Below are positions 7,775 through 16,052 of a stretch of 43,654 nt of DNA, in pieces (the stretch's first letter is position 1; every line of letters starts with the position of its first letter). The position numbers were made by a program, and so were the translations under genes. The stretch is from Pseudomonadota bacterium (GTDB lineage: Bacteria > Pseudomonadota > Gammaproteobacteria > Burkholderiales > Burkholderiaceae_E). The stretch covers positions 1 to 43,654 of the forward strand of contig JAEWGX010000038.1 in NCBI GenBank assembly GCA_023388075.1, in the 5' to 3' direction. The notes under the pieces were generated by a model. That model was not told the DNA's origin and searched no databases. It saw only the letters and a list, made by a program, of their open reading frames with translations.

Positions 7775-8302
7775 TCAGTGCCTCGCGCGCGCCACCTTCT
7801 GCAGCAGCTCGATGAGGAGCGCCCGTTCCGCCCCGGTCAGGTGACGGACCAGGTCGCGCTCCATCCCCAGCGAGATCTCGCGGATCTCGCGCTGCAAGGC
7901 GGCGCCGCGGCGCGTCAGGCGCACGTTCTGGGAGCGGCGGTCGTTCTCGTTGCGCACCCGCACGATCAGCCCGCGCTCGCTCAGGCGGTCGAGCAGCGTG
8001 GTGACGGCGGGCGCGGCGACCATCAACGCCTGCGAGAGCTGCTTGTGGGTGGCGTCCCGGTTGTTCGCCACCAGCATCAGGATGGTGAACTCCACGGGGC
8101 TCAGGCGATAGGGCGTGCCGATGTGCCGCATGAACACCTTGCGACTCGGCACGTTGGCCTGCGTGATGTGATAGCCCAGGAGATGCGCCATGGAGGACTG
8201 GTCCAGGCCTCCCGGTGAAGCCGGCCCGTCGCGCGCGACACTCCCGGCATGCACGTCGGCACGCGTCCCGTGCAGCTCCTGCTCCTCGGCCGCGGAGCTC
8301 AC
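7775..8302 (-). CDS. MarR-family repressor of the hydroxycinnamate operon
   Basis: A 175-residue winged-helix protein. Residues 65-145 form the MarR DNA-binding core, with YRLSPVEFTILMLVANN, a recognition helix region around SQALMVAAPAVTTLLDRLSERGL, and the wing NENDRRSQNVRLTRRG. It ends the feruloyl-CoA synthetase/Liv operon, and its GTG start at 8302 overlaps the livF stop as GTGA. Hydroxycinnamate operons in other bacteria are controlled by MarR proteins (FerC, FerR, CouR, PhdR) that release DNA when a hydroxycinnamoyl-CoA is bound, so I infer the same here. The TAGTTA-N7-TAACTA palindrome before the operon is the best candidate operator. The first 38 residues are poorly conserved in look, and the internal ATG at MAHLL is an alternative start. 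Confidence 0.82.
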   Translation of the reverse strand: MSSAAEEQELHGTRADVHAGSVARDGPASPGGLDQSSMAHLLGYHITQANVPSRKVFMRHIGTPYRLSPVEFTILMLVANNRDATHKQLSQALMVAAPAVTTLLDRLSERGLIVRVRNENDRRSQNVRLTRRGAALQREIREISLGMERDLVRHLTGAERALLIELLQKVARARH

Positions 8303-9066
8303 TTCCCCTCGCGCTCCACCGCGCGCAGCCCCAGGTAGCTCGCGATCACCTTCTCGTCGGCCATGAGCTCGCCCGCGCCGCCGGAAAGGGCCACCTCGCC
8401 GCTCTCCAGCACGTAGCCGTAGTCCGCCACCTGCAGCGCGGCGCGGGCATTCTGCTCCACCAGCAGCACGCTCACCCGGCGCGAGCGCAGGTCCGCGATG
8501 ACGTGGAAGATCTCGCGAACGATCAGCGGCGCGAGCCCGAGGCTCGGCTCGTCCAGCATCAGCAGCCGCGGCGCGGACATCAGCGCCCGGCCGAGCGCGA
8601 GCATCTGGCGCTCGCCGCCGGAGAGGGTTCCGGCGAGCTGACGGCGACGCTCCCGCAGGCGCGGGAAGAGGCTGTAGATGTCCTCGAGCGCGGCATCGAG
8701 GCCGCGCTCGCCGCGCCGGCGACGGGTCAGCCCGCCAAGCTCGAGATTGTCCTGCACCGTCATCTCGGCGAAGAGCTCGCGTTTCTCCGGCACGAGGCAG
8801 ACGCCGTTCGCGACCCGCTCCTCCACGGTCACGCCACGCTGGTCCACGCCGTCGATGAGGATGCGGCCGGTGGACGGCAGCAGCCCCATGATCGCCGCCA
8901 TCAGCGTCGTCTTGCCGGCGCCGTTCGGCCCGACCACCGTGACGATGCTGCCGGCATCCAGTCGCAGCGAGACGCCGTGGACCGCCTCCACCTTGCCGTA
9001 GCGCACTGACAGATCCTCGACCGCGAGCAGCGGTGCATCCGCGCCGCCGCGCTCAGACGCCGCCAA
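8299..9066 (-). CDS. livF: ABC transporter ATPase, LivF type
   Basis: A 255-residue ATPase of the branched-chain amino acid/aromatic (HAAT) family. Walker A is GPNGAGKTT near residue 46, the signature is LSGGERQMLALGRAL, Walker B is RLLMLDEPSLGLAPL and the H-loop follows in LLVEQNARAAL. That makes it the second ATPase of a LivFG pair. The start is a TTG at 9066, supported by GGAGG 6 bases upstream, both inside the end of the LivM-LivG gene (14-base overlap). No ATG or GTG occurs before the conserved N-terminus. It sits between the fused permease-ATPase and the MarR gene, overlapping both, so the three are translationally linked. Confidence 0.9.
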   Translation of the reverse strand: MAASERGGADAPLLAVEDLSVRYGKVEAVHGVSLRLDAGSIVTVVGPNGAGKTTLMAAIMGLLPSTGRILIDGVDQRGVTVEERVANGVCLVPEKRELFAEMTVQDNLELGGLTRRRRGERGLDAALEDIYSLFPRLRERRRQLAGTLSGGERQMLALGRALMSAPRLLMLDEPSLGLAPLIVREIFHVIADLRSRRVSVLLVEQNARAALQVADYGYVLESGEVALSGGAGELMADEKVIASYLGLRAVEREGK

Positions 9067-10903
9067 GATAGGCCTCCAGCACCGCCGGGTTGCGCTGCAC
9101 CTCGGCCGGTGCGCCTTCGGCGAGCTTCTCGCCGAACTGCAGCACCACCAGCCGGTCGGTCAGCCCCATCACGAAATCCATGTCGTGCTCCACCAGCAGG
9201 ATGCTCATGCCCTGCTCGCGCAACGCGCGCAGCAGCGCCGCGAGCTCCTGCTTCTCCCGAAAGCGCAGGCCGGCCGCCGGCTCGTCCAGCAGCAGCAGCA
9301 CCGGGTCGGCCGCAAGCGCCCGCGCGATCTCGACCACCCGCTGCTTGCCGAGCGGCAGGCTGCCCGCCGGCTCGTGCATCTGCTCGTCCAGGCCGACCCG
9401 GCGGATCTGGGTGGCTGCCTCGCGCAGCAGCGCGGCCTCCTCGTCGCGGTCCATGCGCAGCGAAGTCGCCAGGAGGCCCCTGCTGCCACGCAGGTAGGCG
9501 CCCATCGCGACGTTGTCGAGCACGCTCATGCCGGCGACGAGCTGCACGTGCTGGAACGTGCGCGCGATGCCGAGCGCCGCGATGCGGCTCGAGCCGAGGC
9601 CGGAGATGCGCTGCCCGTCGAAGTGGATCTCGCCGCCGGTGAGCGGCGCATAGCCGCTGATGAGGTTGAAGAGCGTGCTCTTGCCGGCCCCGTTGGGGCC
9701 GATGAGCCCCAGGATCTCGCCGCTCCTCATCTCGAAGCTGACCCGGTTGACGGCCACCAGGCCGCCGAACCGCTTGCTCGCCTCGCCGACCGTCAGCAGC
9801 GGCCGGCCGGAGGTGCCGGGAGGCCGCGACGGCAGGCCGGAGGCGCCGCTCACGGCGCGCGGCGCCGGCGCGGGCAGCAGCCGCTGCACGAGAGGCCAGA
9901 CGCCGTCGCGCGCGTAGTGCAGCAGCACCACGATCAGAATCCCGAAGACGATGATCTCGAACGGGCCCGACTGCCCGATGAGGCCGGGCAGCGTTGCCTG
10001 CAGCAGCTCCTTGAGCAGCGTGATCAGCAGCGCGCCGAGCACCGCGCCCCAGACGCTTCCGGCGCCGCCCACCACCGCCATGAACAGGTACTCGATCCCC
10101 ATGTTGATGGAGAACGGCGTCGGATTGATGAAGCGCTGCATGTGGGCGAAGAGCCAGCCCGACAGCGCCGCGAGCACCGCGGCATAGATGAACACCTGGA
10201 TCCGCAGGCGGGGCGGCTGCAGCCCGAAGGCCTCGGCCATGCTGGCCCGGCCTCTCAGCGCCCGGATGGCGCGGCCGGTCCTCGAGTCGAGCAGGTTGGC
10301 CGTGGCCCAGAGCGCGGCCAGCATCACGCTCCAGACGAGGTAGTGGTAGCGGCCCAGGTCGGTGAAGCCGAAGCCGCCGATCGCAAGCGGCGGAATGTCG
10401 CTCAGCCCGCCGAAGCCGCCCAGCCACGGCACGGTCCCGAAAAGGTAGTACAGGCTGATGCCCCAGGCGATCGTTCCGAGCGGCAGGTAGTGGCCGCTCA
10501 TGCGCAGCGTGATCAGCCCGATGAACCAGGCGACCAGGCCCGCGACCACGAGCGCGATCGGCAGCGTCACCCAGGGTGACAGCCCCGACTGGGTGGTGAG
10601 CACGGCAGTGGTGTAGGCACCGACCCCGACGAAGGCGGCCTGCCCGAAGGAGATCTGGCCGGCCACCCCGGTGAGCAGCACGACGCCGAGCGCGACGAGG
10701 CCATACAGCCCGACGTAGTTGAGCAGGGTGATGTAGAACTGCGGCAGCACCCACGGGGCGACAGCGAGCAGCCCCACCACGACCACGAGGGCGCTGCCGG
10801 CGCCTCGCGCGCCGCTCACGTCGCTCACCCTCCTGTCGCTGGCGCGACATCCTCCCCGAGGCAGGGGAGCGTCGCCTTCGGGCGGCCGGGCGGCGCCGCT
10901 CAC
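9053..10903 (-). CDS. Fused LivM permease-LivG ATPase
   Basis: One 616-residue chain joins two subunits that are usually separate. Residues 35-340 are a LivM-type permease with about eight to ten hydrophobic segments, the motif GLVALGVVLLTGVAGQISFGQAAFVGVGAY and the coupling loop near MAVVGGAGSVWG. A Pro/Ala/Ser/Gly linker covers about 342-368. Residues 370-616 are a LivG ATPase with Walker A at 402-410 (GPNGAGKST), the signature LPLGKQRVVEIARAL, Walker B ending at D540-E541, and H573 in VEHD. There is no stop or frameshift between the parts. The GTG start at 10903 overlaps the livH stop as GTGA. A GTG at codon 27 is a weaker alternative. Such fusions occur in some HAAT operons. Confidence 0.88.
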   Translation of the reverse strand: MSGAARPPEGDAPLPRGGCRASDRRVSDVSGARGAGSALVVVVGLLAVAPWVLPQFYITLLNYVGLYGLVALGVVLLTGVAGQISFGQAAFVGVGAYTTAVLTTQSGLSPWVTLPIALVVAGLVAWFIGLITLRMSGHYLPLGTIAWGISLYYLFGTVPWLGGFGGLSDIPPLAIGGFGFTDLGRYHYLVWSVMLAALWATANLLDSRTGRAIRALRGRASMAEAFGLQPPRLRIQVFIYAAVLAALSGWLFAHMQRFINPTPFSINMGIEYLFMAVVGGAGSVWGAVLGALLITLLKELLQATLPGLIGQSGPFEIIVFGILIVVLLHYARDGVWPLVQRLLPAPAPRAVSGASGLPSRPPGTSGRPLLTVGEASKRFGGLVAVNRVSFEMRSGEILGLIGPNGAGKSTLFNLISGYAPLTGGEIHFDGQRISGLGSSRIAALGIARTFQHVQLVAGMSVLDNVAMGAYLRGSRGLLATSLRMDRDEEAALLREAATQIRRVGLDEQMHEPAGSLPLGKQRVVEIARALAADPVLLLLDEPAAGLRFREKQELAALLRALREQGMSILLVEHDMDFVMGLTDRLVVLQFGEKLAEGAPAEVQRNPAVLEAYLGGV

Positions 10904-11937
10904 TCCTCCTCCTCGTGATGGGTGCCGGTGAGCGAGAGCCAGATCAGGACCGGGATGACCAAGGTGAAGACGATGGCCTCCTTGTAGCCGCTCGCCCAGA
11001 AGGACGAGAAGGCCTCCAGCACGCCGACCAGCACCGCTCCGAGTGCGGTGAGCGGATAGCTGGCGAGCCCGCCGACGATCGCCGCCACGAAGCCCTTGAG
11101 GCCGATCACGAAGCCGCTGTCGTAGTAGATGGTGACCACCGGGGCGATCAGCACGCCCGAGAGCGTGCCGAGGAAGGCCGCAAACGTGAAGGTGAGCGAG
11201 CCTGCGCGGTTGGGGGAGAAGCCGATCAGTCGCGCCCCGGTTCGGTTGAACGCGGTCGCGCGCAGCGCCTTGCCCGTCAGGGTGAAGGTGAAGAACAGCC
11301 CCATGGCCACGATCAGCAGGAGCGTGACGCCGTAGATCCAGAGGCTCTGTCCGCTGAAGACGAGCGCGCCGAGCGAGAGCGAGCCGTCCGAGAACGCCGG
11401 GGTGCGAAATCCCTCGGCACCGAAGAAGACGAGGGCGAGGCCGGTCAGCACGAAGTGAGCCGCCACCGCGGCGATCAGCAGCACCAGCACCGACGCGTCC
11501 GCGATCGGCTGGAACACCGCCCGATAGAGCAGCGGGCCGAGTGGCGTGATGATGGCGAGCGTGAGGGCGACCTGCGCGAGAAGCGGCAGCTCATGCGGCG
11601 CGAGCCACCAGGCGACGAGCGCGATGACCGCCGGCAGCGCCAGCGTGCGCGCGGCCACGCGGCCGGCGCCCACCGCACCGTCCTCGCGCACCGCCTCGGG
11701 CAATTCCAGCGCGGCCACCACCACGGCAGCCACCAGCAGCAGCCACACCGACCCGGGCACCAGGCCCGCCTGCAGGCTGGCGAGCGTGAGCGCCCCGAAG
11801 GTGACGAACTCCCCCTGCGGGACGAAGATCACCCGCGTCACCGCGAACACGAGCACGATCGCGATGCCGAGCAGCGCGTAGACCGCGCCATTGGTGAGGC
11901 CGTCCTGCAGCAGCAGGACGGCGATCTGCCAGTCCAA
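10900..11937 (-). CDS. livH: ABC transporter permease, LivH type (enlarged)
   Basis: A 345-residue permease that begins with the LivH pattern LLLQDGLTNGAVYALLGIAIVLVFAVTRVIFVPQGEF and ends with FVAAIVGGLASYPLTALGAVLVGVLE. It is about 50 residues longer than ordinary LivH: residues 70-140 hold an extra mixed hydrophobic/charged stretch between helices 2 and 3. The C-terminus is HHEEEE, and the four GAG codons also form the purine-rich ribosome-binding site of the next gene. The start is TTG at 11937 with GGAG 7 bases upstream. It works with the fused LivM-LivG, LivF and the binding protein encoded 30 bases upstream; the substrate is probably an aromatic acid. Confidence 0.88.
   Translation of the reverse strand: MDWQIAVLLLQDGLTNGAVYALLGIAIVLVFAVTRVIFVPQGEFVTFGALTLASLQAGLVPGSVWLLLVAAVVVAALELPEAVREDGAVGAGRVAARTLALPAVIALVAWWLAPHELPLLAQVALTLAIITPLGPLLYRAVFQPIADASVLVLLIAAVAAHFVLTGLALVFFGAEGFRTPAFSDGSLSLGALVFSGQSLWIYGVTLLLIVAMGLFFTFTLTGKALRATAFNRTGARLIGFSPNRAGSLTFTFAAFLGTLSGVLIAPVVTIYYDSGFVIGLKGFVAAIVGGLASYPLTALGAVLVGVLEAFSSFWASGYKEAIVFTLVIPVLIWLSLTGTHHEEEE
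10901..10914 (-). promoter_or_regulatory. Ribosome-binding site inside the livH C-terminal codons
   Basis: Four consecutive GAG codons encode the EEEE tail of LivH and at the same time supply GAGGAGGAGGAG directly upstream of the GTG start of the LivM-LivG gene. This is an overlapping coding and translation-initiation signal, read directly from the sequence. Confidence 0.7.
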
Positions 11938-11967
11938 GCGCCGGCTCCGGTGTGGCCGCCGCGGGAC

Positions 11968-13125
11968 CTACTTCAGCAGCTCCCAGTCGCCCTTGCTCAC
12001 CTTGACCATCACCGAGCCGCGCTCGTCGAGGCCGAAGTGGTCCTGGGACGTGAAGTTGTACACGCCGTTCACGGCCGCGATGTCCTTGACCGACTCGATG
12101 GCCTCGCGCAGCGCCTTGCGGAACTCCGGCGTGCCGGGCTTCGCCTTCTTCTTGGCCACCGGCACCGCCTTGTCGAGGATCAGCATCGCGTCGTAGCTGT
12201 GCGCGCCGAAGACCACCGGCGACTTGTCGCCGAACTTCGCCTGATAGCTCTTGACGAACTCCTGCACCACCTTCTTGGACGGGTGCGAATCCGGCAGCTG
12301 CCGCGGAACGAGCACCGGCCCGATCGGCAGGATCGTGCCTTCGGCCGACTTGCCGGCGATGCGCAGGAAGTCGCTCGAGCCGGCACCGTGGGTCTGGTAG
12401 ACCTGGCCCTTGTAGCCGCGGTCGGCCAGTGCCGTCTGCGGCAGCGCGGCCCCGGTGCCCGAGCCCGCGATCAGGATCGCCTCGGGGTTGGCCGAGACCA
12501 GCTTCAGCACCTGGCCGGTCACGCTGGTATCGGCGCGGCCGTACTTCTCGTTGGCGACGATCTTGGTGCCCGATCCCTCGAGCCCCTTCGAGAGCGCGTC
12601 ATACCACTGCTCGCCCCACGGATCCGAGAAGCCGATCATGCCGATCGTCTTGAACTTCTTCGCCTTGATGTCCTTCACCACCGCATCGGCCATGAGCTTC
12701 ACCGACTGCGGCACGACGAAGGACCAGGCGGTCTTGTCGCCGGCGAGCGGGATCGGCGCAAAAGCCATGTGGACGGTCTGCGTCTCGTTGGCCACCGTGG
12801 CGAGCGCCATGCCACCCGGCGTCTGCGTCGAACCCAGCATCACGTCGACGTTCTCCTCGCTGGCGAACTTGCGGGCGTTGCGGGTCGCCTGCGAAGGATC
12901 GCCGGTGTCGTCGAGGATGATCAGCTTGACCTTCTCTCCGCCGATCTCCGCCGGCCAGAGCTCGAAGCCGTTCTTCACCGGTATTCCGAGCGCCGACCCG
13001 GGGCCGGTCAGCGCGAGCGAGACACCGACGGTCAGGTCGGCCCAGGCGGGGGTGGAGATAGCCAGCGATACCGCCAGCGGCAAGCCAAGGCGGGCCAGCC
13101 GCGACGTCAGGGATGCGCGTGTCAT
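11968..13125 (-). CDS. Periplasmic substrate-binding protein, Leu/Ile/Val-BP family
   Basis: A 385-residue type-1 periplasmic binding protein. Residues 1-29 are a Sec signal peptide (basic start, hydrophobic core, cleavage near PAWA-DLT). The mature protein starts with the family pattern VGVSLALTGPGSALG and has the two-lobed layout of LivJ/AmiC-like receptors. It would deliver the substrate to the LivH/LivM-LivG/LivF complex encoded next. Lying directly after the feruloyl-CoA synthetase gene, it most likely binds a hydroxycinnamate or related aromatic acid; related receptors in Rhodopseudomonas bind p-coumarate. ATG 13125 has GGAG 7 bases upstream. Confidence 0.9.
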   Translation of the reverse strand: MTRASLTSRLARLGLPLAVSLAISTPAWADLTVGVSLALTGPGSALGIPVKNGFELWPAEIGGEKVKLIILDDTGDPSQATRNARKFASEENVDVMLGSTQTPGGMALATVANETQTVHMAFAPIPLAGDKTAWSFVVPQSVKLMADAVVKDIKAKKFKTIGMIGFSDPWGEQWYDALSKGLEGSGTKIVANEKYGRADTSVTGQVLKLVSANPEAILIAGSGTGAALPQTALADRGYKGQVYQTHGAGSSDFLRIAGKSAEGTILPIGPVLVPRQLPDSHPSKKVVQEFVKSYQAKFGDKSPVVFGAHSYDAMLILDKAVPVAKKKAKPGTPEFRKALREAIESVKDIAAVNGVYNFTSQDHFGLDERGSVMVKVSKGDWELLK

Positions 13126-13152
13126 CGATTGTCTCCTCGTCGTTCGGTTGCG

Positions 13153-15060
13153 TCAGGTTGCCGGCCTGTCCGGCAGGTACACCTCGACGGCGCGGGATGC
13201 GCCGTCTCGGTAGATCTCGTCCACCAGCGCCGCGCGATGGGTCAGCACCGCCCGCTGGTTGATGGAGCCCTTGTCCGTGACCTCGCCGCGGTCGATCGAC
13301 GGCGGCTCGCGCAGCACATGGCCGCGAGCCACGCGGCTCGCGCTGCCGGTGCCCTCGCGCCAGAGACGGTCGGCCAGCTCCTGGAAGAACTGCCGCACCG
13401 CCGGCGCGGCAAGCACCGCCTCGAGAGGCGACTCCGCGTCCATGCCGGCGAGCCGACGGCACTGGTCGAGCCGGGGAAAGAGCAGCATCGCCACTTCGGG
13501 ACGGTCCGGGCCGGCGAGCACCACGTCCTGCACGTACGGCGCGGCCGCCGCGATGATCCTCGCGCGCAGCGGGCCCACGCTCACGAAGGTGCCGGTGGCG
13601 AGCTTGAAATCCTCCGCGATCCGGCCGTCGAACAGAAGGCCCTTCCCGGGCGCCCTCGGGTCGACCCACCGGACCGCGTCGCCGGTGCGATAGAAGCCCT
13701 CCTCGTCGAACGCCTCCGCGGTGAGCTCGGGCTCGCGCCAATAGCCACCCATCACGTTCGGGCCGCGGAATCGCACCTCGGTCTTGCCATCCACCGGCAC
13801 CAGCTTCACTTCCACTCCAGGGCACGGCAGCCCGATGTGCCCGGCACGCAGCTCGCTCGACTTGACCGCGAAGGTGCAGCTCGGGGAGGTCTCGGTCATC
13901 CCGAGACCGGTGATGATCGGGATGCGCTCGCCGACCGTCTCCTCCGCGATCCGGTCGAGCTGGTCCCACACCACCTGCGACAGGCCCGCCCCGGCGAACA
14001 TGAACGCCTTCACCCGTGCGAGCAGCGTCGCGCGAAGCTGGGCGTCCGCCTGCATCGCGGCCGCGATCTCCTCGAAGCCGCGCGGCACGTTGAAGTAGAT
14101 CGTGGGCGAGATCTCGCGCAGGTTGCGCAGCGTCTCGCCGATGCCCTGCGGCGTCGGCCGGCCGTCGTCGATGTAGAGCGTGCCCCCGTTGTAGAGCGTG
14201 ATCCCGACGTTGTGGTTGCCGCCGAAGGTATGGTTCCACGGCAGCCAGTCCACCAGCACCGGCGGCTCGTCCGCGAGGAATGCCATCGCCTGGCGGATCA
14301 TCTGCTGGTTCGCGCACAGCATCCGGTGGGTGTTGATCACGCCCTTTGGAAGCTTGGTGGAACCGGAGGTGAACAGGAACTTGACGATCGTCTCGGGGCC
14401 GACCCGCTCATGGGCGGCATCCACCTCGGCGCCGGCCGGGGTGTCCCGCAGCAACTGGAACGGCGTGACCTCGCGTCCGAGCGATGCGTCCGGATGCGTC
14501 ATCACCACCTCGACCGTCTCGTCCACCGTCGCGGCGATCGCCGCGGAATAGGCCTCGCCGGAAGCGAACACCAGGCCCGGGGTGGTCCGCGCGAGAATGT
14601 GGCGCAGCTTGCCGAAATCCTTCGAGATCAGCGAGTAGGCGGGCGAGACCGGCGCGAACGGCACGCCGACCCACATCGCGCCCAGGGCCAGCATCAGGTG
14701 CTCGAGCCCGTTCTCCGAGAGGATGGCGATCGGCCGCTCCGTGGACAGGCCGCGGGCGAGCAGTGCCTGGCCGATCGCTCGCGCCCGGTCGCGCATCTTC
14801 GCGTAGGTGATGGGCTCCCACTGCCCGCCGCCGCGCCGCTGCGCGACGAAGACCCGATCCGGCACGGCGGCCGCCCATTCCTCCAGGCGATCCGTCAGAC
14901 GATCCGGATACGGCTGGAGCTCCGCGTCCGGGAGCAGCAGCACCGTGCCGTCGGGGCGCTGCGAGATGCGCGCCGAGCGGCACGCGTCGACGCGGGCAGA
15001 CCGGTAGCGCGGCCCGCCCGGCGACTCCGCTGCCGACAGCGCCGGAGTGGCGATGCTCAC
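13153..15060 (-). CDS. Feruloyl-CoA synthetase-type AMP-forming ligase
   Basis: A 635-residue acyl-CoA synthetase of the ANL superfamily. The phosphate-binding loop is TSGSTKLPKG at 231-240, followed by VINTHRMLCANQQM as in feruloyl-CoA synthases. The motifs GLGMTETSP and FYRTGDAVRWVDP and the C-terminal DRGEVTDKGSINQ region with its late lysine complete the adenylation and thioesterification machinery. It should activate ferulate, p-coumarate or caffeate to the CoA ester with ATP. The GTG start at 15060 overlaps the stop of the crotonase gene as GTGA, so ligase and hydratase are made in step. The exact phenylpropanoid is inferred from context. Aryl-acid ligases of other specificities share the fold, but the NTHRMLCANQ block favours this subgroup. 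Confidence 0.85.
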   Translation of the reverse strand: MSIATPALSAAESPGGPRYRSARVDACRSARISQRPDGTVLLLPDAELQPYPDRLTDRLEEWAAAVPDRVFVAQRRGGGQWEPITYAKMRDRARAIGQALLARGLSTERPIAILSENGLEHLMLALGAMWVGVPFAPVSPAYSLISKDFGKLRHILARTTPGLVFASGEAYSAAIAATVDETVEVVMTHPDASLGREVTPFQLLRDTPAGAEVDAAHERVGPETIVKFLFTSGSTKLPKGVINTHRMLCANQQMIRQAMAFLADEPPVLVDWLPWNHTFGGNHNVGITLYNGGTLYIDDGRPTPQGIGETLRNLREISPTIYFNVPRGFEEIAAAMQADAQLRATLLARVKAFMFAGAGLSQVVWDQLDRIAEETVGERIPIITGLGMTETSPSCTFAVKSSELRAGHIGLPCPGVEVKLVPVDGKTEVRFRGPNVMGGYWREPELTAEAFDEEGFYRTGDAVRWVDPRAPGKGLLFDGRIAEDFKLATGTFVSVGPLRARIIAAAAPYVQDVVLAGPDRPEVAMLLFPRLDQCRRLAGMDAESPLEAVLAAPAVRQFFQELADRLWREGTGSASRVARGHVLREPPSIDRGEVTDKGSINQRAVLTHRAALVDEIYRDGASRAVEVYLPDRPAT

Positions 15061-15878
15061 TTCTTCGCCCCCTGGGAATTGCCTTGCGGCTTCGACCCGG
15101 ACGAGCGCCGCACCTTGGCCGCCTTGCCGGAGAGGAACTCCTGCATGCGCGCCTTGGCACCGGGATCGTCCTGGGCGATGGCCGCCACCAGGGACTCGAC
15201 GAAGAGCCCGTCGCCTTGCGTCATGCCCGCGATGCGCGGCAGGGCCTGCACGATGGCGAAGTTGGAAAGCGGCGCGTTGCGGGCGATGCGGCCGGCCAGC
15301 TCCAGCGCGAGCGCGAGCCCTTCGCCCGGTCCCACCCGGTAGTTGGACAGGCCCACCCGGTGGCCTTCGTCGGCATCCAGGACCCTGCCCGTCAGCATCA
15401 TGTCGGTCATGACGGATGCCCCGGCCAGACGGGGTATGCGTGCGGACCCGCCGCCGCCCACGAAGAGCCCGCGCTGGCCCTCCGGCAGCGCGTAGTAGGT
15501 GCTGTCCTCGGCCACCCGGATGTGGGCCGAGCTGGCGAGCTCCAGCCCGCCGCCGATCACGCCGCCCTGGAGCACCGCCACCACCGGCACCCGACCCATC
15601 TGCACCGCCTCGAACGCCTGGTGCCAGAGGCGAGAGTGGGCGATGCCGCCGGCGACGTCGTGCTCCGTCAGCTCCGTGAGGTCCAGGCCCGCGCAGAAGT
15701 GCTCGCCTTCGCCGCTCAGCACCGCCACGCGCGCCTGCGGGGGCAGGTTGGTGAAACAGGCGTGGATCTGCCCGATCAGCGCGTCGCTGATCGCATTGCG
15801 CTTGGCCGGGCGATTGAGCCGGACCTGGACGATCGGGCCATCCAGGGTGATGCGAAGCAGGTCGAGTTGGTCGAGCAC
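15057..15878 (-). CDS. Crotonase-family enoyl-CoA hydratase
   Basis: A 273-residue crotonase. Both catalytic glutamates of hydratases are present: E113 in GGGLELASS and E133 in LPEGQRGLF. The CoA-binding oxyanion-hole segments are FCAGLDL (61-67) and GGVIGGG (105-111). It should add water to a cinnamoyl-CoA made by the ligase encoded next. The sequence does not closely resemble feruloyl-CoA hydratase/lyase as I remember it, so simple hydration for a beta-oxidation or retro-Claisen route is more likely than direct cleavage to vanillin. The GTG start at 15878 has a GGAGGAG stretch about 11 bases upstream, a rather long spacing. It is the first gene of the seven-gene operon. Confidence 0.83.
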   Translation of the reverse strand: MLDQLDLLRITLDGPIVQVRLNRPAKRNAISDALIGQIHACFTNLPPQARVAVLSGEGEHFCAGLDLTELTEHDVAGGIAHSRLWHQAFEAVQMGRVPVVAVLQGGVIGGGLELASSAHIRVAEDSTYYALPEGQRGLFVGGGGSARIPRLAGASVMTDMMLTGRVLDADEGHRVGLSNYRVGPGEGLALALELAGRIARNAPLSNFAIVQALPRIAGMTQGDGLFVESLVAAIAQDDPGAKARMQEFLSGKAAKVRRSSGSKPQGNSQGAKK

Positions 15879-15926
15879 GGGCGCGGCTTCTCCTCCGGTC
15901 CGCGCCCGTGGACGGGCGCCGACAGA

Positions 15927-15945
15927 TAGTTATGAATGTTAACTA
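15927..15945. promoter_or_regulatory. Candidate MarR operator TAGTTA-N7-TAACTA
   Basis: A perfect 6-bp inverted repeat with a 7-base spacer lies in an AT-rich island between the crotonase gene and the divergent amidohydrolase gene. Size and symmetry suit a MarR dimer. It is 49 bases from the crotonase start and about 108 bases from the amidohydrolase start, so one site could control both directions. The overlapping GTTAAC is also palindromic. The repeat is seen; the protein partner is inferred. Confidence 0.6.
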
Positions 15946-16052
15946 ACTGGCCCGGCCCCGGAAGTAGGTAGTAACCCGCACCGCCGCGGCCGGCCGCATA
16001 TACTGCCGACGATTGCCGAAGCGCGCCGGGGGCGGCGCAGGCCAGGAGCCGC

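Noticed and set aside
10915..15342. A 1475-codon open frame on the plus strand, antisense to livH, the binding protein and the ligase gene
   Set aside because: Its translation is Arg/His/Asp-rich with no hydrophobic core or domain, and the opposite strand holds four clearly recognisable genes with ribosome-binding sites. Long antisense frames are expected at this GC content.
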